Assembly (NCBI GenBank): GCA_005883695.1
Contig: VBBV01000038.1
Span: 1-12,034, forward strand
From: Candidatus Bathyarchaeota archaeon
GTDB lineage: Archaea; Thermoproteota; Bathyarchaeia; 40CM-2-53-6
DNA: 12,034 bases
Direction: 5' to 3'
Position numbers and translations under genes: made by a program. The notes below the pieces were generated by a model. It saw only the letters and a list, made by a program, of their open reading frames with translations. It had not been told where the DNA came from and made no database searches. Below are positions 6,212-12,034 of this stretch, one piece after another; positions within the stretch are counted from its first letter, which is position 1, and each line of letters opens with the position of its first letter.

Positions 6212-6335
6212 AAACTGGGCCGTTATCGAATTCTGCTCACGGCAGGCTGGAGCAATCATTCACCGTGGAAAATAAGAACGGGAAGCCCAGGGCGAAGCAT
6301 ATTTCTTCTACGAGTTAATCGGTGCTCTCTTCGTT

Positions 6336-6363
6336 GTAGCGCTACTGTGATCGTTAGATCACA
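6336..6363. promoter_or_regulatory. Adjacent palindromes upstream of the RAM-domain gene
   Basis: A perfect 10-base palindrome, GTAGCGCTAC (6336-6345), is directly followed by the inverted repeat TGTGATC, gtta, GATCACA (6346-6363). The palindromic core TAGCGCTA recurs at 6406-6413, and CTAGG is repeated nearby (6420-6433). The cluster lies 75-150 bases before the start at 6486. Such symmetry suits binding by dimeric regulators such as Lrp/AsnC proteins, but no binding is shown. Confidence 0.35.
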
Positions 6364-6485
6364 AACAGGACAGCAGCCGGTCAGATTTTCTCTTGGGCCA
6401 GTGCCTAGCGCTACCGACTCTAGGCGTCTAGGGTACACTTTCAGAAAAATAGATGAATCATCGTGGGTCTCCACGGTAGAAAAAA

Positions 6486-7007
6486 ATGGCAAGAAACGAC
6501 CAGACTAGCTACATATTCGCCAAATGCAAAGGAGAACGTGCACACACCATTTCCCAGATCGAGCGCATTCCCAACGTCGAATCCGCTACACCCGTAACGG
6601 GAAGATTCGACCTGGTGATCAAGTTGCGGACCAACGAGCCGACCAAGTCCTACGCTACAATGGAGAAGATCAGGAACATCCCGAGCATCACAAACACTCA
6701 GACAACCATCTCCTTCGAGAGCATCACTAACAGCTCCAACCGAGCAGACAGCGAGAGCCCACTAGCATTCGCTCTCTTGAAGGTCAGAGGCAGCTTCGAT
6801 ACGATTCTGCGGAAGCTCAAGACTATCCCGAACTTTGCAGAGGCACATGTCATACCTGGAGCGTTCGACATACTAGCGGCTTTCAGGGCCGACAGCTCTG
6901 AGGATCTTCTGGAAAAGTCCGTTGAGAAAGTAGGCAGCATCAACGGAATCACAGCCAGCGAGACCCTCATATCGTACAACCTGCCCGAAAAGTTCGGACG
7001 GTTCTAG
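6486..7007 (+). CDS. Tandem RAM-domain protein (Lrp/AsnC ligand-binding domains, no HTH)
   Basis: 173 residues made of two consecutive RAM (AsnC-type ligand-sensing) modules. Module 1 is about 8-78 (IPNVESATPVTGRFDLVIKL) and module 2 about 92-164 (IPNFAEAHVIPGAFDILAAF). Both share the pattern of hydrophobic strand, helix, IPN(V/F), PG or TGxFD, strand, helix, I..T.T/SETLIS. The two are joined by a Ser/Asn-rich linker (80-91). The N-terminal winged-helix DNA-binding domain of normal Lrp proteins is absent, so it probably acts as a stand-alone amino-acid sensor or as a partner of a full-length Lrp regulator. ATG 6486 follows an A-run with no ribosome site, suggesting a leaderless message; AAAAATAG near 6445-6452 could be the TATA element. 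A T-run follows the gene. Confidence 0.82.
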   Translation: MARNDQTSYIFAKCKGERAHTISQIERIPNVESATPVTGRFDLVIKLRTNEPTKSYATMEKIRNIPSITNTQTTISFESITNSSNRADSESPLAFALLKVRGSFDTILRKLKTIPNFAEAHVIPGAFDILAAFRADSSEDLLEKSVEKVGSINGITASETLISYNLPEKFGRF

Positions 7008-7035
7008 ACCCGCAGCAGGGAACACTCCATAAACC

Positions 7036-7046
7036 TTCTTTTTTTA
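7036..7046 (+). terminator. T-rich terminator after the RAM-domain gene
   Basis: TTCTTTTTTTA begins 28 bases after the stop codon. Archaeal RNA polymerase commonly terminates on such T-runs without a hairpin. Confidence 0.5.
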
Positions 7047-7080
7047 TCGACCGAGACTATCGACCGAGACTAGCGAAGAC
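7045..7080. repeat. 13-base tandem repeat, two full copies plus a shortened third
   Basis: TATCGACCGAGAC occurs at 7045-7057 and 7058-7070 without a gap, followed by a shortened third unit TAGCGAAGAC (7071-7080). It starts inside the T-run after the RAM gene. It could be replication slippage or a short array of binding sites. Confidence 0.7.
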
Positions 7081-7562
7081 TCTAGCCCGGGAAATGTCGC
7101 CTAAGACCAAAGGAAATTGTCTCAGAAGAGCATTCGCATGTCCCGCTTTAGGCAGACGTCCACATCGAAGTGATTAGAGCTAAGCTCGAAGCGAAGGAGA
7201 CGCAGCTTTAATCATACGATTTTTTCTAATAAGTAAGCTTCCAAAACCCAACCCTTCAAAAGCGCCTAAAACAAGGTCGAAATCGCAAAACAAGGGAGCT
7301 AAAAGAAGCCCCGGTTACAGTCAAGAATCGCCCATAATGGAACTGTCAAGCGATGACGAGCCCATGTTGAGACCATAATGGCAAAAGGGGCTTTCCGCCG
7401 TTTCAGAAACAGCCGTTCTTGAGGTGTCATTCTCGGCTACGTCGATGTCTTTCAGAGAGAATGATTGGCACTTTTCATTGGCGAAGATAGGAAAAGGAGG
7501 GCCAAATCCCACCGATGCCCACTCGTTGTCCCAGATCAGATCGTAGACAGCTCTCTTCCTTC
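7081..7562. other. Intergenic region between the RAM gene and the aldo/keto reductase gene
   Basis: No gene is supported. The symmetric 9-mer CCATAATGG occurs twice, at 7332-7340 and 7373-7381, centred 41 bases apart. AT-rich tracts lie at 7218-7234. On the minus strand a frame downstream of the reductase gene (GTG 7512 to TGA 7321, 63 codons) stays open further back into the reductase's 3' end. It contains aromatic and acidic stretches (YDLIWDNEWASVGFGPP), but has no ribosome site or known motif; it may be a remnant or chance. Confidence 0.35.
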
Positions 7563-8540
7563 TTATTCTTGGGCCTGTTGAGGTTTGTTCCCTAGGATCA
7601 CTTCGACTTGCTCTAGGACATTTGAATCGAGTTCTGGTGCGACTTCGAGCGCCTTCATGTTCTCACTAACCTGCTCTGGCCGGCTCGCGCCGGTAATGAC
7701 TGTGCTCACATTTGGATTCTTCAGGCACCAAGCAAGCGCCAACTGGGCTAAAGTGCAACCGATGTCTCGGGCAACCGGCTCAAGCTGCTTGGCCTTTTCG
7801 ATGTTTTGCGGTGTGATGACATTTTTTCGGAGCCACTCGTACCCCGGTAACGTAGCACGGGACCCTGTGGGAATGCCCTTAGCATACTTCCCGCTCAAAA
7901 GCCCGGACGCAAGAGGACTCCATATCGTCGTTCCCAGGCCGATTTCCCGATACAAGGGCAGATACTCGTCCTCCACGCGTTCACGGTGGAGCATGTTGTA
8001 CTGGGGTTGTTCCATTTGTGGAGGAGTCAGATCATACTCTCGAGCAAGAGCGTGCGCTCGCATAATGTCGGCAGCACTCCATTCAGATGTGCCCCAATAG
8101 AGTATCTTTCCCTGATGAACCAGATCATCCATAGCACGAACAGTTTCCTCGATGGGGGTGTTAGGGTCGGGGCGGTGGCAGAAGAAGAGGTCGAGATAAT
8201 CCAGCTGCAGTCGTTTGAGGGACTTGCGGCAGGCCTCGAAGATGTGTTTGCGAGACAAGCCCTTGTCGTTGGGTCCGTCGCCTCCCCAGAAGACTTTGCT
8301 AGAGACAACTATGCCCTCCCGCGGCCACCCGAGCTTCTTGAAAATATTCCCCATGACAATTTCGGCCTTTCCGTCAGCGTAGGCCTCGGCGCTGTCGAAG
8401 AAATTGACACCCATATCATACGCGATCGACATGCACTTGACTGCGACTTCTTCGCCGACCTGTCCACCGTAGGTCACCCAGGAACCGAGTGACAGTTCGC
8501 TTAGTTTGAGCCCGGCGGCACCGAGTTTTCGATAATTCAC
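7563..8540 (-). CDS. Aldo/keto reductase, Kv-beta-like (AKR6-type) family
   Basis: NADPH-dependent reductase with a TIM-barrel fold, cytoplasmic; the natural substrate is not predictable. With GTG 8540 as start (325 residues) it opens [20 protein letters not shown], the typical family N-terminus. The catalytic tetrad is visible: D49 and Y54 (FFDSAEAY), K82 (SSKVFWGG) and H122 (FFCHRP). The cofactor-binding tail motif is [13 protein letters not shown]. The Kv-beta/YghZ subgroup is indicated by the WVTYGGQ segment and the [17 protein letters not shown] loop. ATG 8576 would add 12 residues, but a TATA-like box abuts it, so transcription should start inside that extension. The gene diverges from lysS across about 140 bases. 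Confidence 0.92.
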   Translation of the reverse strand: MNYRKLGAAGLKLSELSLGSWVTYGGQVGEEVAVKCMSIAYDMGVNFFDSAEAYADGKAEIVMGNIFKKLGWPREGIVVSSKVFWGGDGPNDKGLSRKHIFEACRKSLKRLQLDYLDLFFCHRPDPNTPIEETVRAMDDLVHQGKILYWGTSEWSAADIMRAHALAREYDLTPPQMEQPQYNMLHRERVEDEYLPLYREIGLGTTIWSPLASGLLSGKYAKGIPTGSRATLPGYEWLRKNVITPQNIEKAKQLEPVARDIGCTLAQLALAWCLKNPNVSTVITGASRPEQVSENMKALEVAPELDSNVLEQVEVILGNKPQQAQE

Positions 8541-8576
8541 GCGCCGACACCGCTCAACAAGATCGGCGATTGCCAT

Positions 8577-8585
8577 TAATATATT
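8577..8585 (-). promoter_or_regulatory. TATA box of the aldo/keto reductase gene
   Basis: AATATATTA on the minus strand. Archaeal spacing places the transcript start near 8555, about 15 bases before GTG 8540 and downstream of ATG 8576, so it helps decide the gene start. Confidence 0.5.
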
Positions 8586-8645
8586 CGTGCCGGGATTTTG
8601 CAGATAGTTAAGCGGTTATCTGACTCAAACGAGCTCTCGATCATT

Positions 8646-8653
8646 CTTTATGA
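8646..8653 (+). promoter_or_regulatory. Candidate TATA box for lysS
   Basis: CTTTATGA is centred about 34 bases before the TTG start, so a start site near 8676 would give a leader of about 8 bases. No ribosome binding site is visible. Confidence 0.35.
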
Positions 8654-8683
8654 ACAACTCGTGACATTGTAACCAGCCAGCCC

Positions 8684-10288
8684 TTGACACTCGAACCTCC
8701 GCGGATCATCGGAAGAGGAACCTGGCTCGACAAGATCGCCGCCGATATCATCGAGCGAGAAAAGAGACTCGGACGAGCGGGAAAATCTTTGCGGGTCGAG
8801 AGTGGGCTTGGAGCATCTGGTATCCCTCACATAGGGAGCTTTGGGGATGCCGCGAGAGCTCACGGGGTCAAGATGGCTCTGGAGAGCATAGGCTTCACGA
8901 CGGAATTAATCACTTTTTCTGATGATATGGATGGGTTGAGACGGGTACCCATAGGGTTCCCGAAGTCGCTTTCAAAGTATCTCGGGTTCCCAGTGTCCAG
9001 CATTCCAGACCCGTTCGGCTGCCATGAAAGCTATGGACAACACATGAGTTCGCTCCTTTTTGATGCTCTAGACAAGACCGGGATAGTATATCGGGCTGTA
9101 TCGGGGACACGAGCCTACAAAGAGGGTTTGTTTAACGAGCAAATCGACAAGATTCTTCGCAATTCATCGAAAGTAGGTTTGATCATCAAAGAGACTCTCG
9201 GACAAGAGAAGTACACGGAAACTCTGCCATACTTCCCGGTTTGCAAGAACTGCGGCCGTATTTACACAACGAAGGCGCTCGAGTACGTTCCTGAACGACA
9301 CGTTGTCAAGTATGCCTGTGAAGGGATGGAGCTTAGGGGGGAGATGCTCAAGGGATGCGGTCATCACGGCGAAGTTGATGTTAGAATTGGAGATGGAAAG
9401 CTCAGTTGGAAGGTGGAATTTGCGGCCAGGTGGTCCGCTCTCAAGGTCAACTATGAAGGGTACGGAAAGGACCTGATTGAGTCAGTAAGATCAAACGATC
9501 GGGTGATGGAAGAAGTCCTCGCTGAGCCTCCTCCCTTCCACACTCGGTACGAGCATTTCATCGACAAGACAGGCTCAAAGATCTCCAAATCAGTCGGCAA
9601 TGTCATAGCTCCGCAGCTATGGCTGAAGTATGGCCCTCCACAAACACTACTTCTTCTGATGTTCAAGAGGAGCGTTGGTTCTAGAGCGGTTTGGGTTAAG
9701 GACATACCCATGTACATCGCCGAGCTGGATGAGCTGGAGGATGTCTACTTCGGCCGGAAACAAGTTAGAGACCAGAAGGAGCTTGCGAAACTCAGAGGAC
9801 TCTACGAATACTGCTGGAACATGAAGCCACCATCAGCACCCTCCGTTCATGTCCCCCATAACCTGCTGGTCTACCTCGCCAAAGTTGCTCCCAAGGGCAA
9901 AGAGACTGAGTTCGTCCGAGAAAAGCTGGCTAGCTACGGCTACAAAGTCAGCCCTACAGACCCTGACTTCCTAGCGAGATTGGAAAGGGCGTCCAATTGG
10001 GCGCGAGATATTGAGACCATCGCAACCAGAGAGATACAAATCGAAGGAAAAGAGAGAGACGCAGTACTCGAATTCGCCGGAATAATTAATGCAAGCACCG
10101 ATGAGGTCTATCTACAAAACGCCGTTTTCACCATAGCAAAGAAGCACGGTCTTGAACCAGGCCCGTTTTTCAAGATCCTTTACAGGATACTAATTGGAGC
10201 CGATTCTGGTCCCAGATTGGGACCGTACATTCTAGCGATGGGTAGGGAAAACGTAGCAGCTGCTCTGGTTGCAGCCGCGAGATCTTAA
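8684..10288 (+). CDS. lysS: Class I lysyl-tRNA synthetase
   Basis: Charges tRNA-Lys in the cytoplasm. This is the class I (archaeal) form, unrelated to the bacterial/eukaryotic class II enzyme; 534 residues, normal for the family. Visible: GLGASGIPHIGSFGDAARA with the HIGH-equivalent HIGS at 49-52, YTETLPYFPVC with zinc-ligand candidates C187 and C190 and C212/C225 (GCGHHGE), the active-site segment WKVEFAARWSALKVNYEGYG (242-261), and the KMSKS loop KISKS at 299-303. The C-terminal part (about 350-534) is the helical anticodon-binding region. TTG 8684 is the only start after an in-frame TGA that lets the first helix (WLDKIAADIIERE) form. It is followed by rimI 16 bases after its stop, probably in one transcript. 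Confidence 0.96.
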   Translation: MTLEPPRIIGRGTWLDKIAADIIEREKRLGRAGKSLRVESGLGASGIPHIGSFGDAARAHGVKMALESIGFTTELITFSDDMDGLRRVPIGFPKSLSKYLGFPVSSIPDPFGCHESYGQHMSSLLFDALDKTGIVYRAVSGTRAYKEGLFNEQIDKILRNSSKVGLIIKETLGQEKYTETLPYFPVCKNCGRIYTTKALEYVPERHVVKYACEGMELRGEMLKGCGHHGEVDVRIGDGKLSWKVEFAARWSALKVNYEGYGKDLIESVRSNDRVMEEVLAEPPPFHTRYEHFIDKTGSKISKSVGNVIAPQLWLKYGPPQTLLLLMFKRSVGSRAVWVKDIPMYIAELDELEDVYFGRKQVRDQKELAKLRGLYEYCWNMKPPSAPSVHVPHNLLVYLAKVAPKGKETEFVREKLASYGYKVSPTDPDFLARLERASNWARDIETIATREIQIEGKERDAVLEFAGIINASTDEVYLQNAVFTIAKKHGLEPGPFFKILYRILIGADSGPRLGPYILAMGRENVAAALVAAARS

Positions 10289-10304
10289 AAAGGATAAGAA
10301 TCGG

Positions 10305-10772
10305 TTGCAAATAATCGCGGAACAAAACATCCGAGCAGTAAGGCAGGACGACATAGACGCAATCTCACTGCTAGAAGAGGCAAGCTTCAACGATCCGTAT
10401 CCATCTTACTTTGTGTCTGAACTCGCGCGAGACAATCCGGAAACGTTTCTCGTGATCACTCGGAACAACGAGATCGTAGGCTATGGGGTTGTCGATCATT
10501 GGGAGGACCATGATCACTTGATCTCCATCGCGGTACGCCCGGATAGTAGAAGGAAAGGTTTGGGAGAGGCGTTGCTCGTGGAGCTCGAAAAACGGCTTTC
10601 CAAGGATAGACCGTTAAGACTAGAGGTACGCCAGAGCAACTTGGCTGCTATACATCTCTATTCGAAGAGGGGGTTCACGAAAACCGGGTTGGCAGAAGGA
10701 TACTATGGCGACGGAGAAAATGCAATCATCATGGAAAAGAGGCTCGTCAAAGAAACTTTAGTCGAAAGCTAG
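10305..10772 (+). CDS. rimI: N-terminal acetyltransferase, RimI/Ard1-like (GNAT fold)
   Basis: Transfers acetyl from acetyl-CoA to protein N-termini; archaeal RimI homologues act like eukaryotic Ard1/NatA. 155 residues from TTG 10305. Visible: IRAVRQDDIDAISLLEEASF (N-terminal strand and helix), the acetyl-CoA loop VRPDSRRKGLGEALL with RRKGLG at 82-87, LEVRQSN.AAIHLYSKRGF (107-124) and YYGDGENAIIMEKRL (133-146), the classic RimI ending. TTG 10305 is preferred because AAGGAT lies about 10 bases upstream and the protein then starts just before the first strand. An earlier TTG at 10269 would overlap the lysS end by 20 bases. Same direction and close spacing suggest co-transcription with lysS. Confidence 0.9.
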   Translation: MQIIAEQNIRAVRQDDIDAISLLEEASFNDPYPSYFVSELARDNPETFLVITRNNEIVGYGVVDHWEDHDHLISIAVRPDSRRKGLGEALLVELEKRLSKDRPLRLEVRQSNLAAIHLYSKRGFTKTGLAEGYYGDGENAIIMEKRLVKETLVES

Positions 10773-11163
10773 GATCCTGAGCCCTATCTTCACCACGTTT
10801 TTCGCTATTTGACATTTGAACTCCCGTTCGGATTCTATCTAAGAGCCATTGATAGCTCCTCCTTTGCACTCACTCAGGGTTCATTACAACTCAAACCAAT
10901 GTCTGAACTCGTATTCCTTTTTCAATAGCGATCTTTTTTCACTTCCTTGAACATCTCATCATCGACGGTCTGGATGAATTTGTGCCCAGGGTCGGATTCA
11001 GTTTGGCCTTGCTTGCGTCGTCGGAACTGGCTGGTTTTGTAGTAACTAGATCTAATGGCGCTTCCGAAATCAAACTCGGTAACTATGAATGACAGTCACG
11101 ATCCGATGCGAATCTAACAGTTTACCTTAGAACCCCTAGAAAATTCCGAAAATACGTTACTTA
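10773..11163. other. Intergenic region with weak terminators and a possible gene remnant
   Basis: After rimI a short T-run (10798-10802) may end the lysS-rimI transcript; further T-runs occur near 10916-10937. On the minus strand a GGAGGAG (10856-10862) stands 6 bases before an ATG at 10849, but that frame stops after four codons (10835). The only protein-like stretch is the minus frame 11095-10922, described separately. I see no RNA gene. Confidence 0.4.
10922..11095 (-). pseudogene. Possible 3' remnant of a small basic protein gene
   Basis: After a TGA at 11096-11098 the minus frame is open for 57 codons to TGA 10922-10924. It has a protein-like hydrophilic composition: FDFGSAIRSSYYKTSQFRRR, then a Lys/Gln-rich stretch and FIQTVDDEMFKEVKKDRY at the end. 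No ATG, GTG or TTG occurs until a Met 12 codons from the end, so if it was a gene its 5' part is lost or shifted. It lies downstream of, and in the same direction as, the 88-residue gene at 11164-11430. An open frame this long can also arise by chance. Confidence 0.25.
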
Positions 11164-11430
11164 TCAGGCGGTCTGTGCGCCCTTGACCTCGGATGACGCG
11201 TCATTGGAGTACTTGCCATGGGCTGGCAGCCTGTTAAGGTGAGACGCTCGCTCCGGGCGAACCTTATGGGGCTGTTGGTCATTATGGAGTGTAACCTTGG
11301 TGGCTTTCACTAAGCCGAGCTTTTTCAGCGTCTCATCCAGCATTTCAATCTGCTCGACAGTCAAGTCTCGGTTCACCTCGATTACTATCCTCCTCACTCC
11401 AATTCGTGTCATCATAGACAATTTGGTCAT
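11164..11430 (-). CDS. Conserved-looking hypothetical protein, 88 residues
   Basis: Not recognised. From ATG 11430 it reads MTKLSMMTRIGVRRIVIEVN, then a segment of strand (RRIVIEVN), helix (TVEQIEMLDETLKKLGL) and strand (ATKVTLHN), a compact beta-alpha-beta unit of about 45 residues. The remaining 40 residues are polar, His/Arg/Ser-rich and probably disordered. GGGAG at 11441-11437 sits about 6 bases before the ATG and supports this start. The frame is open further upstream through the tRNA-Arg gene, but that extension is antisense noise of the tRNA sequence. It stops with TGA followed at once by TAA. No signal peptide or membrane helix is seen. Confidence 0.55.
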   Translation of the reverse strand: MTKLSMMTRIGVRRIVIEVNRDLTVEQIEMLDETLKKLGLVKATKVTLHNDQQPHKVRPERASHLNRLPAHGKYSNDASSEVKGAQTA

Positions 11431-11533
11431 ATCCGCGTCTCCCGATATCCTTCCTAATCCTGGTAACTTCTGGGAGTGGGTCGATAAGTTCCGATTGTTA
11501 CTTTGGCTCCCCGGCGCAGTTCGAGCTCGAAAG

Positions 11534-11609
11534 CGGGCCGGGTGGGATTCGAACCCACGATTTGCGGCTCCGCAGGCCGCCGTCTTGGTCCTGGCTCGAC
11601 TACCGGCCC
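11534..11609 (-). tRNA. tRNA-Arg(GCG), intronless
   Basis: Acceptor GGGCCGG pairs perfectly with CCGGCCC; the discriminator is G and CCA is not encoded. The D-arm is GTCG...AGAC with three good pairs and loop AGCCAGGACCA, including A20, the arginine identity base. The anticodon stem GCGGC/GCCGC carries loop CT-GCG-GA (anticodon at 11571-11573), reading CGC and CGU. The variable loop is AAATC, and the T-arm GTGGG, TTCGAAT, CCCAC. The length of 76 bases needs no intron. It shares the AGCCAGGA D-loop start and nearly the same T-arm with tRNA-Arg(CCG) at 4516. Confidence 0.95.
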
Positions 11610-11633
11610 TGCGCACCTCAACCAAATCATTCC

Positions 11634-11642
11634 CTTATAACG
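11634..11642 (-). promoter_or_regulatory. TATA box of the tRNA-Arg(GCG) gene
   Basis: CGTTATAAG on the minus strand is centred 28 bases before the first tRNA base, the expected archaeal TATA spacing. Confidence 0.6.
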
Positions 11643-11682
11643 AGTTAAGCCTGAGACGTTTCTTGCTCGACGTGACGCGTGC

Positions 11683-11694
11683 AATAGTTAATAG
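11683..11694 (+). promoter_or_regulatory. Candidate TATA element for the 48-residue protein gene
   Basis: AATAGTTAATAG is centred about 30 bases before ATG 11719, which fits a leaderless or near-leaderless start; no ribosome binding site is seen. Confidence 0.3.
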
Positions 11695-11718
11695 CCGATC
11701 GGCTTTCGCAACCACGCC

Positions 11719-11865
11719 ATGCCCGACCAAATGAATGTCTGGAAGATCAGAGTGAAAAAGGGGAACTATGAGGTCGAAGTTGCAGGCCCATCGCCCGAAA
11801 TCGTTCAGAAGATGTTCGAAGAACTCGTGAAGAAGTATATGACCAAACTCGCCTCGTCCCGTTAG
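11719..11865 (+). CDS. Small hypothetical protein, 48 residues
   Basis: Not assigned to a named family. It reads MPDQMNVWKIRVKKGNYEVE, then VAGPSPEIVQKMFEELVKKY and a short tail MTKLASSR. The pattern is a two-strand hairpin (VWKIRVKKG, YEVEVAGP) followed by an amphipathic helix (PEIVQKMFEELVKKYMTKL), a compact beta-beta-alpha unit with no Cys and no membrane segment. ATG 11719 has a TATA-like stretch about 30 bases upstream, so a leaderless message is likely; Met5 is an alternative start. Its regular secondary-structure pattern and codon phase argue for a real gene despite its length. It is followed, 74 bases on, by another plus-strand start. Confidence 0.65.
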   Translation: MPDQMNVWKIRVKKGNYEVEVAGPSPEIVQKMFEELVKKYMTKLASSR

Positions 11866-11939
11866 ACCTCTACTACCGTGGAAGGGAAACCCCGCGCCGG
11901 AGGCTCATCATCGCACGGATGCTCTCTACGTGATACGGG

Positions 11940-12034
11940 ATGAGAAAGAACATTCTCGCGGCCGGAGTAACCTTGCTTGCTCTGGCTCTTCTCTTCGGAG
12001 TCTCCTATCCCGATGGTCTTCTCTTCAGCATGCC
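11940..12034 (+). CDS. N-terminus of a membrane or secreted protein (cut by window end)
   Basis: 31 codons are visible from ATG 11940: MRKNILAAGVTLLALALLFG, then VSYPDGLLFSM. A positively charged start (R2, K3) followed by about 16 hydrophobic residues makes a signal peptide or first transmembrane helix. There is no lipobox cysteine in the visible part. The family cannot be named from this fragment. ACGGG lies just before the ATG, too close to act as a ribosome site. The gene follows the 48-residue gene in the same direction. Confidence 0.55.
   Translation, partial: MRKNILAAGVTLLALALLFGVSYPDGLLFSM

Noticed and set aside
6260..6481. Short inverted repeat (ACCGTGGA/TCCACGGT) about 215 bases apart, considered as ends of a mini-transposon
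   Set aside because: Only 8 perfect bases, no target-site duplication seen, and one arm lies against the RAM gene start.
6256..6492. 78-codon minus frame with a C2H2-like CPVC...H segment
   Set aside because: The finger lacks its second histidine, the frame overlaps the start of the RAM gene, and it covers the palindromes and probable promoter. It is more likely chance.
7585..8492. Two long plus frames opposite the aldo/keto reductase gene
   Set aside because: Antisense shadows of a gene with a complete catalytic tetrad.
10835..10862. Strong GGAGGAG with an ATG at good spacing on the minus strand
   Set aside because: The frame stops after four codons and no continuation in another frame resembles a known protein; the purine run is probably coincidental.
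11166..11734. Frames reading through the tRNA-Arg(GCG) gene on both strands
   Set aside because: They translate tRNA sequence; only the 88-residue part starting at 11430 has a ribosome site and regular structure.

Overview
The window reads as archaeal chromosome. Evidence: a class I lysyl-tRNA synthetase, an archaeal-type short citrate synthase, tRNA genes without encoded CCA, bulge-helix-bulge tRNA introns, TATA-like boxes about 26 bases before probable starts, near-leaderless starts with frequent GTG/TTG, and an N-terminal-acetyltransferase-type RimI. Base composition is near-balanced. A TACK-group lineage (for example Bathyarchaeia or Thaumarchaeota-like) is my guess; the sequence alone does not settle it.

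Layout. Positions 1-2287 hold two divergent TCA-cycle genes: citrate synthase (minus, cut by the window start) and an isocitrate dehydrogenase-family gene (plus). Next, argS (minus, 2292-4304) converges on the dehydrogenase gene and diverges from a plus-strand tRNA-Arg(CCG) gene (4516-4644) that carries two introns, one in the D-loop and one at the usual 37/38 site. Positions 4645-6211 are gene-poor. They contain a 55-residue RanBP2-type zinc-finger protein, a minus-strand zinc-ribbon relic with two in-frame TGA codons, a second degraded frame, and a small Cys/His-containing protein. A tandem-RAM (Lrp/AsnC ligand-domain) protein without a DNA-binding domain follows at 6486-7007, preceded by a cluster of palindromes. 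After a repeat-bearing intergenic region comes an aldo/keto reductase (minus), divergent from a lysS-rimI pair (plus, 8684-10772). The right end has a probable gene remnant, an unrecognised 88-residue protein, an intronless tRNA-Arg(GCG) (minus), a 48-residue protein, and the start of a protein with an N-terminal hydrophobic segment.

How it works together. Two themes stand out. One is central carbon metabolism: citrate synthase and isocitrate dehydrogenase start from one divergent control region. The other is decoding and protein maturation: ArgRS beside a tRNA-Arg, a second tRNA-Arg, LysRS, and an N-acetyltransferase. I see no defence system, CRISPR array or intact mobile element. The most unusual structure is the tRNA-Arg(CCG) precursor. 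Its D-loop intron carries a copy of the 3' strand of the D-stem, so the D-stem should pair differently before and after splicing.
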